A DNA stretch of 50,256 nucleotides from Planctomycetota bacterium (GTDB lineage Bacteria; Planctomycetota; B15-G4), in the NCBI GenBank assembly GCA_029259695.1, contig JAJDEQ010000077.1, positions 1 through 50,256 on the forward strand, in the 5' to 3' direction. Shown here in pieces: positions 1 through 8,366 of the stretch. How positions within the stretch are numbered: the first letter of the stretch is position 1; each line of letters starts with the position of its first letter. A program made the position numbers and the translations under genes. The notes under the pieces were generated by a model, which worked only from the letters and a program-made list of their open reading frames with translations, was not told the origin of the DNA and did no database searches.

Positions 1-1359
1 GCCAGCCTCGAGGACCTCACGCCCAACGAGTTGGCGGAGTACGAGCGCCTGCGCGTGCTCGTGCGCGAGATCGACTACACCTACACCGAGCAGCGCGGCG
101 TGCTCGGCGTGGAGCAGGCGTTCGAACCGGTCCTGCGCGGCAAGCGCGGATGGGTTGCGCGCTCGCTGGGCCCGGATGGCGAGCACGACGTCGAAGTCGA
201 TTGGGCGTCGGCGCAGCGCGGACTCAACATCACCCTGACGCTGGACATCGAGCTGCAGCGCGCGTGCGAACGGGTGCTCGATCGTTTCCTGGAGCCGGGT
301 GAGGTGGACGGCGCGCCGACCGTCGGGGCGCCGGGCGCGATCGCGATACTCGACCCGCGGACGGGACAGGTGCGCGCCCTCGCCACGAGTCCCCGCCCCC
401 GCCGGGTGCAGCTCGAAGAGGAGTACGGCGCGTTGCTCACGGATGCGCGTGGCCCGCTGCTGCACCGCGCCATCGGGCCGGGGAGCACCGGGAACCTGCC
501 GCCCCCGGGGTCGACCTTCAAGCCCGTGGTGGCCCTGGCCGGGCTCGAGCTCGGCCTGGTGGGTGCCCGCGACGCGCTGGTCTGCGAGCGCCGGTTGCAG
601 ATCGGCCCCGCTCAACTCTCGTGCCTGTCCACGCACCACGACATCCGCATGGACCGGGCCCTGGCCAAGTCGTGCAACATCTACTTCTACAAGCTCGCCG
701 ACCGCATCGGTGGCGAACGGCTGCTGGACTATGCGCGCCGCTTCGGCTTCGGGACGGCGACCGGCCTGTTGCGTGGCAACGAAGTGCTCGAGGACTTCGG
801 CATCCCGGTGTCTGCGGGCTTGCGTGAGCGCTGGGTCGACCTGACCGACGGCTCCCTCAGTCGCATCGAGACCATGCGCCTCGGCATCGGGCAGGCGCCT
901 CTCGACGACACCACGCCGCTGCAGATCGCGGTGATGATGGGGGCGCTGGGCACGGGCGAGTTGCGTCCGCCGTCGCTGCTGGCTTCGGTCGAGGGCTACG
1001 GCACGCTGCCGCCACGGCCGGCCAGGCCGCTGACCCCTCGTCGCGACCATCTCGATGCCGTGCGCCAGGGTATGGAGGCGGTGCTGGACTCGGGCACGGC
1101 CGCCACCAAGATCGACCGTCTCGCCATGAGCGAGCTCGGCATCGACATGGCCGCCAAGACCGGAACTCCCGAAGTGGACGGCAAGCTCGACCACTCGTGG
1201 TTCGCCGGCTACCTGCCGCGCCGCGACCCCGTGCTGGCCTTCGCCGTGTTCCTCGAGCACACCGGCGAGCACGGTGGTGATGCGGGCGTGCCGGTGTTCA
1301 ATGCGCTGCTCGCCGATCCGGCGTTCCGCTTCTACCTCGAGCAGGAGCTCGATCGGTGA
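1..1359 (+). CDS. mrdA: Penicillin-binding protein 2 (elongasome transpeptidase), 5' truncated by the window edge
   Basis: Class B penicillin-binding protein that crosslinks peptidoglycan in the periplasm during side-wall growth. The frame is open from base 1, so the true start, the cytoplasmic tail and the membrane anchor lie outside the window. All three transpeptidase motifs are visible: STFK with the nucleophile serine at 511-513, SCN at 670-678 and KTG at 1156-1164 (followed by TPEVDGKLDHSWFAGY). The segment before base 300 looks like the PBP2 dimerisation and linker region. The stop overlaps the next start as GTGA, and the partner is the SEDS polymerase RodA, which favours PBP2 over the division protein FtsI. 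A TTG at 31 is only an internal codon. Confidence 0.93.
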   Translation, partial: ASLEDLTPNELAEYERLRVLVREIDYTYTEQRGVLGVEQAFEPVLRGKRGWVARSLGPDGEHDVEVDWASAQRGLNITLTLDIELQRACERVLDRFLEPGEVDGAPTVGAPGAIAILDPRTGQVRALATSPRPRRVQLEEEYGALLTDARGPLLHRAIGPGSTGNLPPPGSTFKPVVALAGLELGLVGARDALVCERRLQIGPAQLSCLSTHHDIRMDRALAKSCNIYFYKLADRIGGERLLDYARRFGFGTATGLLRGNEVLEDFGIPVSAGLRERWVDLTDGSLSRIETMRLGIGQAPLDDTTPLQIAVMMGALGTGELRPPSLLASVEGYGTLPPRPARPLTPRRDHLDAVRQGMEAVLDSGTAATKIDRLAMSELGIDMAAKTGTPEVDGKLDHSWFAGYLPRRDPVLAFAVFLEHTGEHGGDAGVPVFNALLADPAFRFYLEQELDR

Positions 1360-2552
1360 GCCCGCGCCGGGACGAGTCGTCGCCCGCGGTCGAACCCACC
1401 GTGCTGTTGCCGAGCCTGGCGCTGGTCGCCATCGGTGTGCTGTTCGTGTGGAGCACGACCCACGATTCCCCTTCACCCCGCTGGGGGCGGCAACTGCTCT
1501 TCGTGGGCGCCGGGGCCGTGAGCGTCGTCGCCGTGGGCCTGGTGGGCATGCGCCGCCTGGTGGGGCTCGCCTATCCGCTCTATGCCGCGTTGCTCGGTGT
1601 GCTCGTGCTCATGCCGGTGCTGTCCGACGGCGCGGCCGTCGGCACCGACCGCTGGATCAGCCTGCCGTTCGGCTTCAAGCTGCAGCCGTCGGAGTTCATG
1701 AAGGTGGGCCTGGTGCTCGCTCTCGCGCGACACCTGCAGCACCGCGGGGTGACCAACACCTGGCGCAGCTACCTGGTGCCGTTCGCGCTCACCGTCGTGC
1801 CGTGGTTCTACGTCATGCGGCAGCCGGACCTGGGGAGTTCCCTGGTGCTGCTGCCGATCTTCGTGGCCATGGTCACGGTCAGCGGTGCGCGACTGGCCCA
1901 CATCGCGCTCGTGATCGTGGCGGCGCTGTGCCTGCTGCCGGTGGCCTACTTCGTCCCCGGCCTGCTCGAGCCGTACCAGAAGGAGCGCGTGGAGGCGTTC
2001 CTCAAGCCCGTTCCCAGCCTGCTCATGGAAGCCCGTGAGCTCCGGCGGCAGCGCAACCACGAAGTGGCGCGCGACATCGAGCGGGACATCACCCAGCTCA
2101 AGCTCGGCACGGGCTACCAGCAGTTCAACTCGGTGGTCGCCATGGGCAGCGGGGGCCTGTCCGGCGCCGGTCTGGGCGATGGCCTCGTCAATCGCAGCAA
2201 CCGACTGCCGGAGTGCCACTCCGACTTCGTGTTCGCCATCGTGGGCGAGGAGTGGGGCCTGCTGGGGACCACCTTCGTGGTCCTGCTCTACTCGGCGCTG
2301 GTGGGGGCCATCCTCGGTGTGGCCCATCGCACCCGGGAACCGTTCGGACGTCTGGTCTGCGTGGGCATCGCGGCCCTGATCGGCGGCCAGGCGCTGATGA
2401 ACCTCGGCATCGCCACCGGTCTGTTGCCGGTGACGGGCCTGCCGCTCCCGCTCGTCTCCTACGGGGGCAGCTCGACGCTGTCGACCCTGCTCGGCTTGGG
2501 TTGCGTCTTCGACGTGGCCCGGGAGCGGGTGGCCGTGTTCTTCGAGTCCTGA
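1356..2552 (+). CDS. rodA: RodA-type SEDS peptidoglycan glycosyltransferase
   Basis: Polytopic membrane protein of the RodA/FtsW/SpoVE (SEDS) family that polymerises lipid II; 398 aa, normal length. Hydrophobic segments run through the whole protein. Family signatures seen are DRWISLPFGFKLQPSEFMK (residues about 98-116), the large extracytoplasmic loop with KLGTGYQQFNSVVAMGSGG, and the C-terminal GLPLPLVSYGGSS. The GTG start overlaps the stop of the PBP2 gene by four bases, so the two are translationally coupled. Adjacency to a PBP2-like protein argues for RodA rather than FtsW. The loop after the GLLEPYQKERVEAF motif is somewhat long and charged (ELRRQRNHEVARDIERD). Confidence 0.93.
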   Translation: MSPRRDESSPAVEPTVLLPSLALVAIGVLFVWSTTHDSPSPRWGRQLLFVGAGAVSVVAVGLVGMRRLVGLAYPLYAALLGVLVLMPVLSDGAAVGTDRWISLPFGFKLQPSEFMKVGLVLALARHLQHRGVTNTWRSYLVPFALTVVPWFYVMRQPDLGSSLVLLPIFVAMVTVSGARLAHIALVIVAALCLLPVAYFVPGLLEPYQKERVEAFLKPVPSLLMEARELRRQRNHEVARDIERDITQLKLGTGYQQFNSVVAMGSGGLSGAGLGDGLVNRSNRLPECHSDFVFAIVGEEWGLLGTTFVVLLYSALVGAILGVAHRTREPFGRLVCVGIAALIGGQALMNLGIATGLLPVTGLPLPLVSYGGSSTLSTLLGLGCVFDVARERVAVFFES

Positions 2553-2559
2553 GGCGCGC

Positions 2560-3033
2560 CTACCAGCGGTTGTAGGCCGGGTGGCCTTCCTTGACCGCGA
2601 CGAACAGCCCGCTGCAGGTGGCTGTGAGCTTGCCGCCCGACGAGAGCGTGGCCTCGACCGTGGCCCGGTCGTCCCTGGCGTCGACGACGCGGGCGCGCAG
2701 CTCGACCTCCGCCGCCGAGGGCGTGGGGGCCCGGAGCCTGACCGTGTACTCGGCCGTCACGGTGCAGGGCGGCGAGGACTCGCTGCGCCGGTTCATGAGG
2801 AACCAGGCCGCCGTCCAATTGCAGTGGCAGTCGAACAGCGACCCGATGACGCCGCCGTTGAGCATGCCCGGGAAGGCCTCGTGGTGGGTCTCGGGTGTCC
2901 AGCGGCAGACGACCTCGTCGCCCTCCACGAAGCTCTTCAGCCGCAGGCCCTTGGGGTTGCTGGGGCCGCAGCCGAAGCACGCGTTGTGGGGGGCGAATCG
3001 GTCCTGCAGGCTGATCGTGGTCGGCTCGGTCAT
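2560..3033 (-). CDS. PaaI-like hotdog-fold thioesterase
   Basis: A 157-aa single-domain hotdog protein of the PaaI/4HBT type, expected to hydrolyse acyl-CoA thioesters in the cytoplasm; the substrate cannot be read from sequence. The N-terminal CFGCGPSNPKGLRL is a zinc-knuckle-like motif found in one PaaI subgroup, and HHEAFPGMLNGGVIGSLFD matches the hotdog active-site helix with its HxxxxPGxxxGG pattern. The ATG at 3033 is chosen because the homology begins there; upstream in-frame sequence is unlike the family. The gene converges on rodA with 7 bp between the stops. Divergent from the glutamate dehydrogenase gene. Confidence 0.85.
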   Translation of the reverse strand: MTEPTTISLQDRFAPHNACFGCGPSNPKGLRLKSFVEGDEVVCRWTPETHHEAFPGMLNGGVIGSLFDCHCNWTAAWFLMNRRSESSPPCTVTAEYTVRLRAPTPSAAEVELRARVVDARDDRATVEATLSSGGKLTATCSGLFVAVKEGHPAYNRW

Positions 3034-3335
3034 GGACTCGTCTCGGTCGGTTCGTGGGGGCGCCCGGCCGTGCCGGGGCGCGCCCAGGTGATCGGGGGCG
3101 AGAGGCTCGGGGCGGGTGGACCGGCGTCGCACCGGCCCAGCCGATCGTGCCATGGCGACGGGCCCCAGGCGAGTCGCCGGCACCGAGTGCGGGCTGGCGC
3201 TGTTCAGCGTGGTGAGCGCAGGTAGAATCCCTGCCCGCGTCGTGGACGCGCGCCGCGAAGCGCGCCCCCGAGGGCCGGGGCCGGTCCAGCGAGCGCACCG
3301 ATCCACCCCGCAGTCCCTCCAGGAAGTCAGCGAAC
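3034..3335. promoter_or_regulatory. Divergent intergenic region with a likely promoter for the glutamate dehydrogenase gene
   Basis: 302 bp between two divergent starts. A TAGAAT hexamer at 3223-3228 resembles the -10 boxes seen elsewhere in the window (TAGACT, TATGAT); no convincing -35 is seen. The presumed leader contains a 6-bp GC stem at 3248-3253 paired with 3260-3265. A Shine-Dalgarno-like AGGAAG at 3321-3326 precedes the ATG at 3336. No gene is supported in this stretch. Confidence 0.4.
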
Positions 3336-4784
3336 ATGTCGACGACCACGGCCGCACCGGCTTCGACCCAAGAGGATCTCAACCTCTACAACATCGTCGC
3401 GCGCCAGTTCGACAAGGCTGCAGCCTACACCGACCTGGACCGGGGTCTGCTCGACCAGATCAAGGCCTGCAACAACCTGTACAGCTTCCGTTTCCCGGTG
3501 CAGGTCGACGGCCGGGTGCAGATGTTCCAGGGCTGGCGCGCCGAGCACAGTCATCACCGCAAGCCGCTCAAGGGCGGCATCCGCTACTCGGCTCACGTCG
3601 ACGAGGACGAGGTGATGGCCCTCGCCGCGCTCATGACCTACAAGTGCGCGCTGGTCAACGTGCCCTTCGGCGGGAGCAAGGGCGCGGTTCGCTGTGACCC
3701 CTACCGCACTCCCGTCGACGTGCTCGAGCGCATCACGCGACGCTACACGTTCGAGCTGGCGCACAAGGACTTCATCGGTCCCGGCGTCAACGTGCCCGCT
3801 CCCGACATGGGCACGGGCGAACGGGAGATGGCCTGGATCGCCGACACGTACATGGCGATCAACCACGGCGAGCTCGACAACTTCGCCTGCGTGACCGGCA
3901 AGCCGGTGTCCCAGGGCGGCATCTCCGGTCGCACCGAGGCCACCGGCCGCGGCGTCTACTACGGCATCCGCGAAGCGATGAACGACGAGGAGGACATGCG
4001 CCGCGTCGGACTCACCACGGGGCTCGAAGGCAAGACCGTCGTCGTGCAGGGCTTCGGCAACGTGGGCTACCACGCCGCGCACATCATGCAGCACGAGGGC
4101 GGCGCCAAGATCATCGGCATCGGTGAGTACAACGGCAGCCTCTACAACCCCGACGGCATCGACATCGATGCGCTGCGCGCACACCGCATGAAGACCGGGT
4201 ACATCCAGGACTTCGGCCACGGCTGCAAGGAACTGCCGACGTCCGCCGATTGCCTGGAGCTCGAGTGCGACGTGCTCGTGCCGGCCGCGCTCGAGAACCA
4301 GATCACGCTCGAGAATGCCGATCGCGTGAAGGCCAAGATCGTCGGCGAGGCTGCCAACGGTCCTACCAGCCCGGGAGCCGAGCAGATCCTGCTCGACAAG
4401 GGCGTGCTGGTCGTCCCGGACATCTACCTGAACGCGGGTGGCGTCACCGTCTCCTACTTCGAGTGGACCAAGAACATCAGCCACATGCGCTTCGGACGTA
4501 TGTCGAAGCGTTTCGAGACGGGTCGCGGCGCGCGCCAGCTCGAGCTGATCGAGTCGGTCACCGGCAAGACGATCGAGGACGCCCGGCGCGACGAGCTCAC
4601 GGCCGGGCCGGAGGAGATCGACCTGGTGCGCTCCGGGCTCGAGGCGACCATGGCCGACGCCTACGGCGAGATGCAGGAGGTGCGCCGGGCGACGCCGGGG
4701 CTCGACGATCTGCGCTCGGCGGCGTTCCTCGTGGCCATCCGCAAGGTGGCCAACTCCTACAGCCAGCTGGGCATCTTCCCCTGA
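3336..4784 (+). CDS. gdhA: Glutamate dehydrogenase (Glu/Leu/Phe/Val dehydrogenase family)
   Basis: Interconverts glutamate and 2-oxoglutarate plus ammonium with NAD(P)H. 482 aa, somewhat longer than the common 420-450 aa form. Substrate domain: KPLKGGIRY, then TYK with Lys-103, PFGGSKG with Lys-115 (catalytic-type lysines) and PAPDMGT with Asp-157. The Rossmann domain carries GFGNVG at residues 239-244. The N-terminal 25 residues are extra and low-complexity. The ATG has AGGAAG about 9 nt upstream. Cofactor choice (NAD versus NADP) is not decided here. A monocistronic unit: a GC hairpin follows the stop and the next gene starts 122 bp on. Confidence 0.92.
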   Translation: MSTTTAAPASTQEDLNLYNIVARQFDKAAAYTDLDRGLLDQIKACNNLYSFRFPVQVDGRVQMFQGWRAEHSHHRKPLKGGIRYSAHVDEDEVMALAALMTYKCALVNVPFGGSKGAVRCDPYRTPVDVLERITRRYTFELAHKDFIGPGVNVPAPDMGTGEREMAWIADTYMAINHGELDNFACVTGKPVSQGGISGRTEATGRGVYYGIREAMNDEEDMRRVGLTTGLEGKTVVVQGFGNVGYHAAHIMQHEGGAKIIGIGEYNGSLYNPDGIDIDALRAHRMKTGYIQDFGHGCKELPTSADCLELECDVLVPAALENQITLENADRVKAKIVGEAANGPTSPGAEQILLDKGVLVVPDIYLNAGGVTVSYFEWTKNISHMRFGRMSKRFETGRGARQLELIESVTGKTIEDARRDELTAGPEEIDLVRSGLEATMADAYGEMQEVRRATPGLDDLRSAAFLVAIRKVANSYSQLGIFP

Positions 4785-4786
4785 TC

Positions 4787-4808
4787 GGACGGCCCTCGGG
4801 GACCGTCC
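4787..4808 (+). terminator. Hairpin after the glutamate dehydrogenase gene
   Basis: GGACGG at 4787-4792 pairs with CCGTCC at 4803-4808 across a 10-nt loop, two bases after the stop codon. There is no U-run, so intrinsic termination is only possible, not shown. Confidence 0.3.
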
Positions 4809-4906
4809 CCGCGTGACCGGGCGGGCCGCGGGCTCGGCCGGCGCGGTGTAGGCTGGAGTGCCACCTCGCCGCCCCCGATCCCCACGCAGCCCTGACCGTC
4901 ACGTCC

Positions 4907-6604
4907 ATGGGACGCCTTCCGCCCGCCTTCGCCCCGTTGTTGGTCGCGCTGCTGCTCGTCGCGTCGTCGCGCGGCCAGTCGCTGCCCGGTGAGGTCGCGA
5001 GCTGGCAGAAGGTCAGCGCCACGAGCGGCGGCCTCGGTGCCGTCCTCGATCAGGGCGATGTGTTCGGCGAGGCCCTGGCGCGGCTCGACCCGGGACACGG
5101 CGGCACGCCCACGCTGCTCGTGGGTGCCCCGGGTGCTGACGACGGAGGCAGCGATCGGGGCGCGCTGCACGTGCTCGTGCTGGCTGCTGACGGCACGGTG
5201 TCGAGCGCGACCCGGATCAGCGCGACGGCCGGCGGTTTCGGTGGTGAGCTGAACAACGGCGCAGCCTTCGGCGACGGCCTGGCGGGGCTCGGCGACGTGA
5301 ACGGGGACGGTGTGCTCGACGTCGCCGTGGGGGCGCCCGGTGACGGCAAGGGGGCGGTGTGGATCCTGCTCCTCGACACCGACGGAACGGTGAAGGGCGA
5401 ACAACGCGTCGCCTCCGGGGTCGGCGGTTTCCCCGACCTGCTCGGCGCCGGCGACCGCTTCGGTGAGGCGCTCGCGCCGCTGGGCGACCTCGATGGAGAC
5501 GGTGTGCCCGACCTCGCCGTCGGGGCGCGCTTCGACGACGACGGCGGCGCCAACCGGGGCGCCGTGTGGATCCTGTTCCTCGCGGCCGATGGCACGGTGC
5601 GCGAGCATGCCAAGCTCAGCGCGAGCAGCGGCGACTTCGCCGGTCCGCTGACCAACGGCGATCAGTTCGGCGTGTCGATCGCCAACATGGGAGACATCGA
5701 CGGGGACGGCGTGATCGACCTCGCGGTGGGTGCCGACGGTGACGACGACGGGGCGCCGACCTTCATCGGGGCCGTCGGCGCCGTGTGGATCCTGCACCTG
5801 GCCCGCGATGGAACGGCGAAGAGCAGCTCCAAGATCAGCCTGGAGAGCGGCGGCTTCAGCGGGGACCTCGACGAGGGCGACGTGTTCGGTCGCTCGATCG
5901 CGGCGCCCGGCGACCTGGACGGCGACGGCGTGGGTGACCTCGCGGTGGGCGCCGAGGGCGACGACGACGGCGGCCTGGGGCACGGTTCGGTCTGGGTCTT
6001 GTTCCTGGCGCCCGACGGCAGCGTGCGGCGGCACCAGAAGATCAGTTCGACCGAGGGTCAGTTCGGCGGCGCATTGGATGAAGCCGACCGGTTGGGTCAC
6101 GCCCTCGCCGCGCTGGGTGACCTGGACGGCGACGGGGTGGGTGACCTGGCCGCCAGCGCGCACCGCGACGACGACGGCGGCGTCGGTCTCTCGGCCAACC
6201 TGGGCGCCGTCTGGCAGCTGTTCCTACGCGCCGGCGTGTGGGCCGACCTGGGTGGAGCGCTGCCCGGGACGAGCGGCGCTCCACGGCTCGAAGGACGGGG
6301 AACCCTGGTGGGCGGGGCGCAGGTCACGCTGCGCCTGCGCGATGGCGCGAGCGCCGCGTCGGTGGCGCTCGTGGTGGGGCTCGACACGACGAACGTGCCG
6401 TTCCGCGGCGGTGTGCTCGTGCCCGCACCGGATGCCGTCCTGTGGCTCGGCGTCACCGATGACCGCGGCGCCGTGCGCGTCGAGGGCCGCTGGCCCGTCG
6501 GTCTCACCGACGAGACCACCGTCGTCTTCCAGGCGTGGCTCGAGGACGACGGTGGTCCGGCCGGTTACGCCGCCACCAACGGCGTGGGCGCCACGACGCC
6601 TTAG
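4907..6604 (+). CDS. Secreted FG-GAP (integrin alpha-like) repeat protein
   Basis: 565 aa. An N-terminal signal peptide (hydrophobic run about residues 9-22, probable cleavage after SRGQS) is followed by six beta-propeller-type FG-GAP repeats of about 65-70 residues, each with the pattern FGxxLxxLGDLDGDGVxDLAVGA and GAVWILFLxxDGTV. Five repeats hold a DxDGDGxxD calcium-binding loop; the first has lost it (LDPGHGGTPTLLVGAP). The C-terminal 120 residues form a separate beta-rich module starting WADLGGALPGTSGAP. Seven blades would close a propeller, so one may be hidden or the fold is open. Likely a surface or adhesive protein; no enzymatic residues were recognised. The gene stands alone between a hairpin and a convergent neighbour. 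Confidence 0.82.
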   Translation: MGRLPPAFAPLLVALLLVASSRGQSLPGEVASWQKVSATSGGLGAVLDQGDVFGEALARLDPGHGGTPTLLVGAPGADDGGSDRGALHVLVLAADGTVSSATRISATAGGFGGELNNGAAFGDGLAGLGDVNGDGVLDVAVGAPGDGKGAVWILLLDTDGTVKGEQRVASGVGGFPDLLGAGDRFGEALAPLGDLDGDGVPDLAVGARFDDDGGANRGAVWILFLAADGTVREHAKLSASSGDFAGPLTNGDQFGVSIANMGDIDGDGVIDLAVGADGDDDGAPTFIGAVGAVWILHLARDGTAKSSSKISLESGGFSGDLDEGDVFGRSIAAPGDLDGDGVGDLAVGAEGDDDGGLGHGSVWVLFLAPDGSVRRHQKISSTEGQFGGALDEADRLGHALAALGDLDGDGVGDLAASAHRDDDGGVGLSANLGAVWQLFLRAGVWADLGGALPGTSGAPRLEGRGTLVGGAQVTLRLRDGASAASVALVVGLDTTNVPFRGGVLVPAPDAVLWLGVTDDRGAVRVEGRWPVGLTDETTVVFQAWLEDDGGPAGYAATNGVGATTP

Positions 6605-6700
6605 CAGCCCGTGGTGAAAGTGCTCCAGCGCCGTGGGCGTGCCAGCTGCGTCAGATCAAGGCGCCGATCCGCAGGCGAATCGGTGGATTCGTCGAGGATC

Positions 6701-6762
6701 GGCAACGCCGAGCTGGCGCTGCTGGCGCGTCCATCGGTGCGGATGACTCTCGCCACGGGCTG
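6701..6762. repeat. Dispersed intergenic repeat, copy 1
   Basis: Copy of a repeat with a 10-base block GGCAACGCCG at 6701-6710 and, at a fixed distance of 34 bases, a 28-base core at 6735-6762 containing GCGGATGACTCT. The core matches copy 3 at 25 of 28 positions. It sits in the 183-bp convergent gap between the FG-GAP gene and the beta-helix gene. Confidence 0.6.
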
Positions 6763-6787
6763 TTAGGCGACGTCGCGGCGCCGGACG

Positions 6788-8056
6788 TCAGCGCGCCGCT
6801 TGCAGCACGAGGGCCACCGGGCTCGTCAGCCCGTCGTCGGGCAACAGCACCTGGATCTGAGCCACCAGGAACTCCAGGCCGGGCGGCACCCGCGGTGCCG
6901 TGAAGGTCGCGGGGAAGCCGATCGCCACGCCGCCGCCCAGCAGCGGCGTGCCCACGGCGAGCACGCCCTGCGCTGCGGGCACGAACTGTTGCAGCGTGTC
7001 GGCTGACACCAGCAGCAGGCCGGCCGGGCCCGCGCCGTTCACGTCGAGTGTCAGCAGGTCGGCTTCCCGCGCGAGCACGGGAACCAGCTCGAGGCTCGGC
7101 GTGGCACCGTTCAGTTGCTCGAGTTGCCCGAGCTCGACGATCGACGCCCCGCTGGCACCGGTGGGTGGGCCGAACACCTGGGTCTTGCCGCCCGTTCCCG
7201 GGTTCTGGACCGTGGCCCGCAGGCGCGCGAGCGAGCCCGGGTCGATGACCAGCGCCGTGCCGCCGTCGCCCGCCGTACGTCCTCCGTCGCCGCCGAGGCC
7301 GCCCTGCATGGTCACGCCGGCTGCGAACAGCGTGCTGTCGCGCAGCACGACGCCGCGCCCGCCCTGGCCACCGAGGGGGATGCCGATCGACCCGCCGCCG
7401 TCGCCACCGTTCACCACGACGTCGAACAGCGCGACCTGGGAAGCGCTGATCCGCAGTCCGTCGCCTCCGTCGCCGGCCGCGTTCCCGACCGGGACGCCGA
7501 AGCCGCCGATGGCGGAGACGCCGGCGAGCATGACGTCGGCGCAGCGCTCGACGACCACGCCGTGTCCCCCCGCGGCCGGCCCGACAGCGACGACCCCCGG
7601 CATGGCGGTGATGGCCATGTCCTCGATGCGCACCGAGCCCTGGTTGTCGCGCAGCTCGATGCCGTTCGGCGTGACCGTGGTGGGCACCTGGACCAGCGGG
7701 CTCAGCACCAGACCGCGCAAGAGCAGCTGGCTCTCGGCCCGCAGGTTGCGCACCACGATGCCGCCGCCGACGATCACGAGGTCGTCGATCGGGATGAAGC
7801 CGTCGGTGTCCGTGGTGGTCGCGATGGTCAGGGCCTTGCCGTCCACGACGAAGCCCTCGTGGGTCACCTCGGGCCAGGTGCCGCTGACCAGGATCAGGTC
7901 GCCATCCGCGGCGGCGTCCACGGCGGCCTGGATCGACTCGAAGCCGCTCCCGCTGCCAGGGTCCACCACCAGGACCTCGTTCCCGCGTACCGAGGCCGCG
8001 CCCAGCAGCAGGGCGGCGAGTGCGGCCGCGAAGGGCCAGCGCATGCTGTCGATCAT
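6788..8056 (-). CDS. Secreted right-handed beta-helix protein
   Basis: 422 aa. The signal peptide (about residues 1-25, ending SVRGN) precedes a pectate-lyase-like opening, FESIQAAVDAAADGDLILVS, and then repeated short Gly- and Val-rich strands typical of a right-handed parallel beta-helix (residues about 60-290). A C-terminal module of about 110 residues resembles those of other secreted proteins in such genomes. The ATG at 8056 lies 8 nt from a perfect AAGGAGG at 8071-8065; a GTG three bases earlier is also possible but too close. No catalytic residues recognised, so a cell-surface or polysaccharide role is only a guess. Compare the second beta-helix gene at 40791. Confidence 0.75.
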   Translation of the reverse strand: MIDSMRWPFAAALAALLLGAASVRGNEVLVVDPGSGSGFESIQAAVDAAADGDLILVSGTWPEVTHEGFVVDGKALTIATTTDTDGFIPIDDLVIVGGGIVVRNLRAESQLLLRGLVLSPLVQVPTTVTPNGIELRDNQGSVRIEDMAITAMPGVVAVGPAAGGHGVVVERCADVMLAGVSAIGGFGVPVGNAAGDGGDGLRISASQVALFDVVVNGGDGGGSIGIPLGGQGGRGVVLRDSTLFAAGVTMQGGLGGDGGRTAGDGGTALVIDPGSLARLRATVQNPGTGGKTQVFGPPTGASGASIVELGQLEQLNGATPSLELVPVLAREADLLTLDVNGAGPAGLLLVSADTLQQFVPAAQGVLAVGTPLLGGGVAIGFPATFTAPRVPPGLEFLVAQIQVLLPDDGLTSPVALVLQAAR

Positions 8057-8366
8057 CACGTCTTCCTCCTTGGGGCGCCGTGCCGGGGCCCCGGCTCATG
8101 GTTCGTGCCGGCGGTAGAGGCGGCGACGGATGGCGGTCGGACGAGGTGTTGGCGGTGCCACGAACTCCGTGGCGACCGGATCCGACCATGTGACCAGTAT
8201 CTCCTCGCCGGGGCCACGCGAGGCTTCGGCCGACTCCGACCGGGGGCACCACTGAGCGCGGTGCGCGGCCGGCTAATGGTGAACAAAGTTCGGTCATCCT
8301 CGCCCTATGTTGCGCTCATAAGATCGCGTCCCGACTTCGAGGGCGAGTTGATATGATCCCCGCGCC
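8057..8366. promoter_or_regulatory. Divergent region with the BMC operon promoter and a dyad
   Basis: 310 bp without a gene. CTCGCCCT at 8299-8306 and AGGGCGAG at 8340-8347 form a perfect 8-bp inverted repeat 33 nt apart. Just after the right arm is a strong -10-like TATGAT at 8352-8357; the aldehyde dehydrogenase ATG follows only 9 nt later, without a Shine-Dalgarno, so the mRNA is likely leaderless or nearly so. The -35 would fall inside the dyad loop, and no clear TTGACA is seen. A repressor or activator binding the dyad is inference. Confidence 0.5.
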
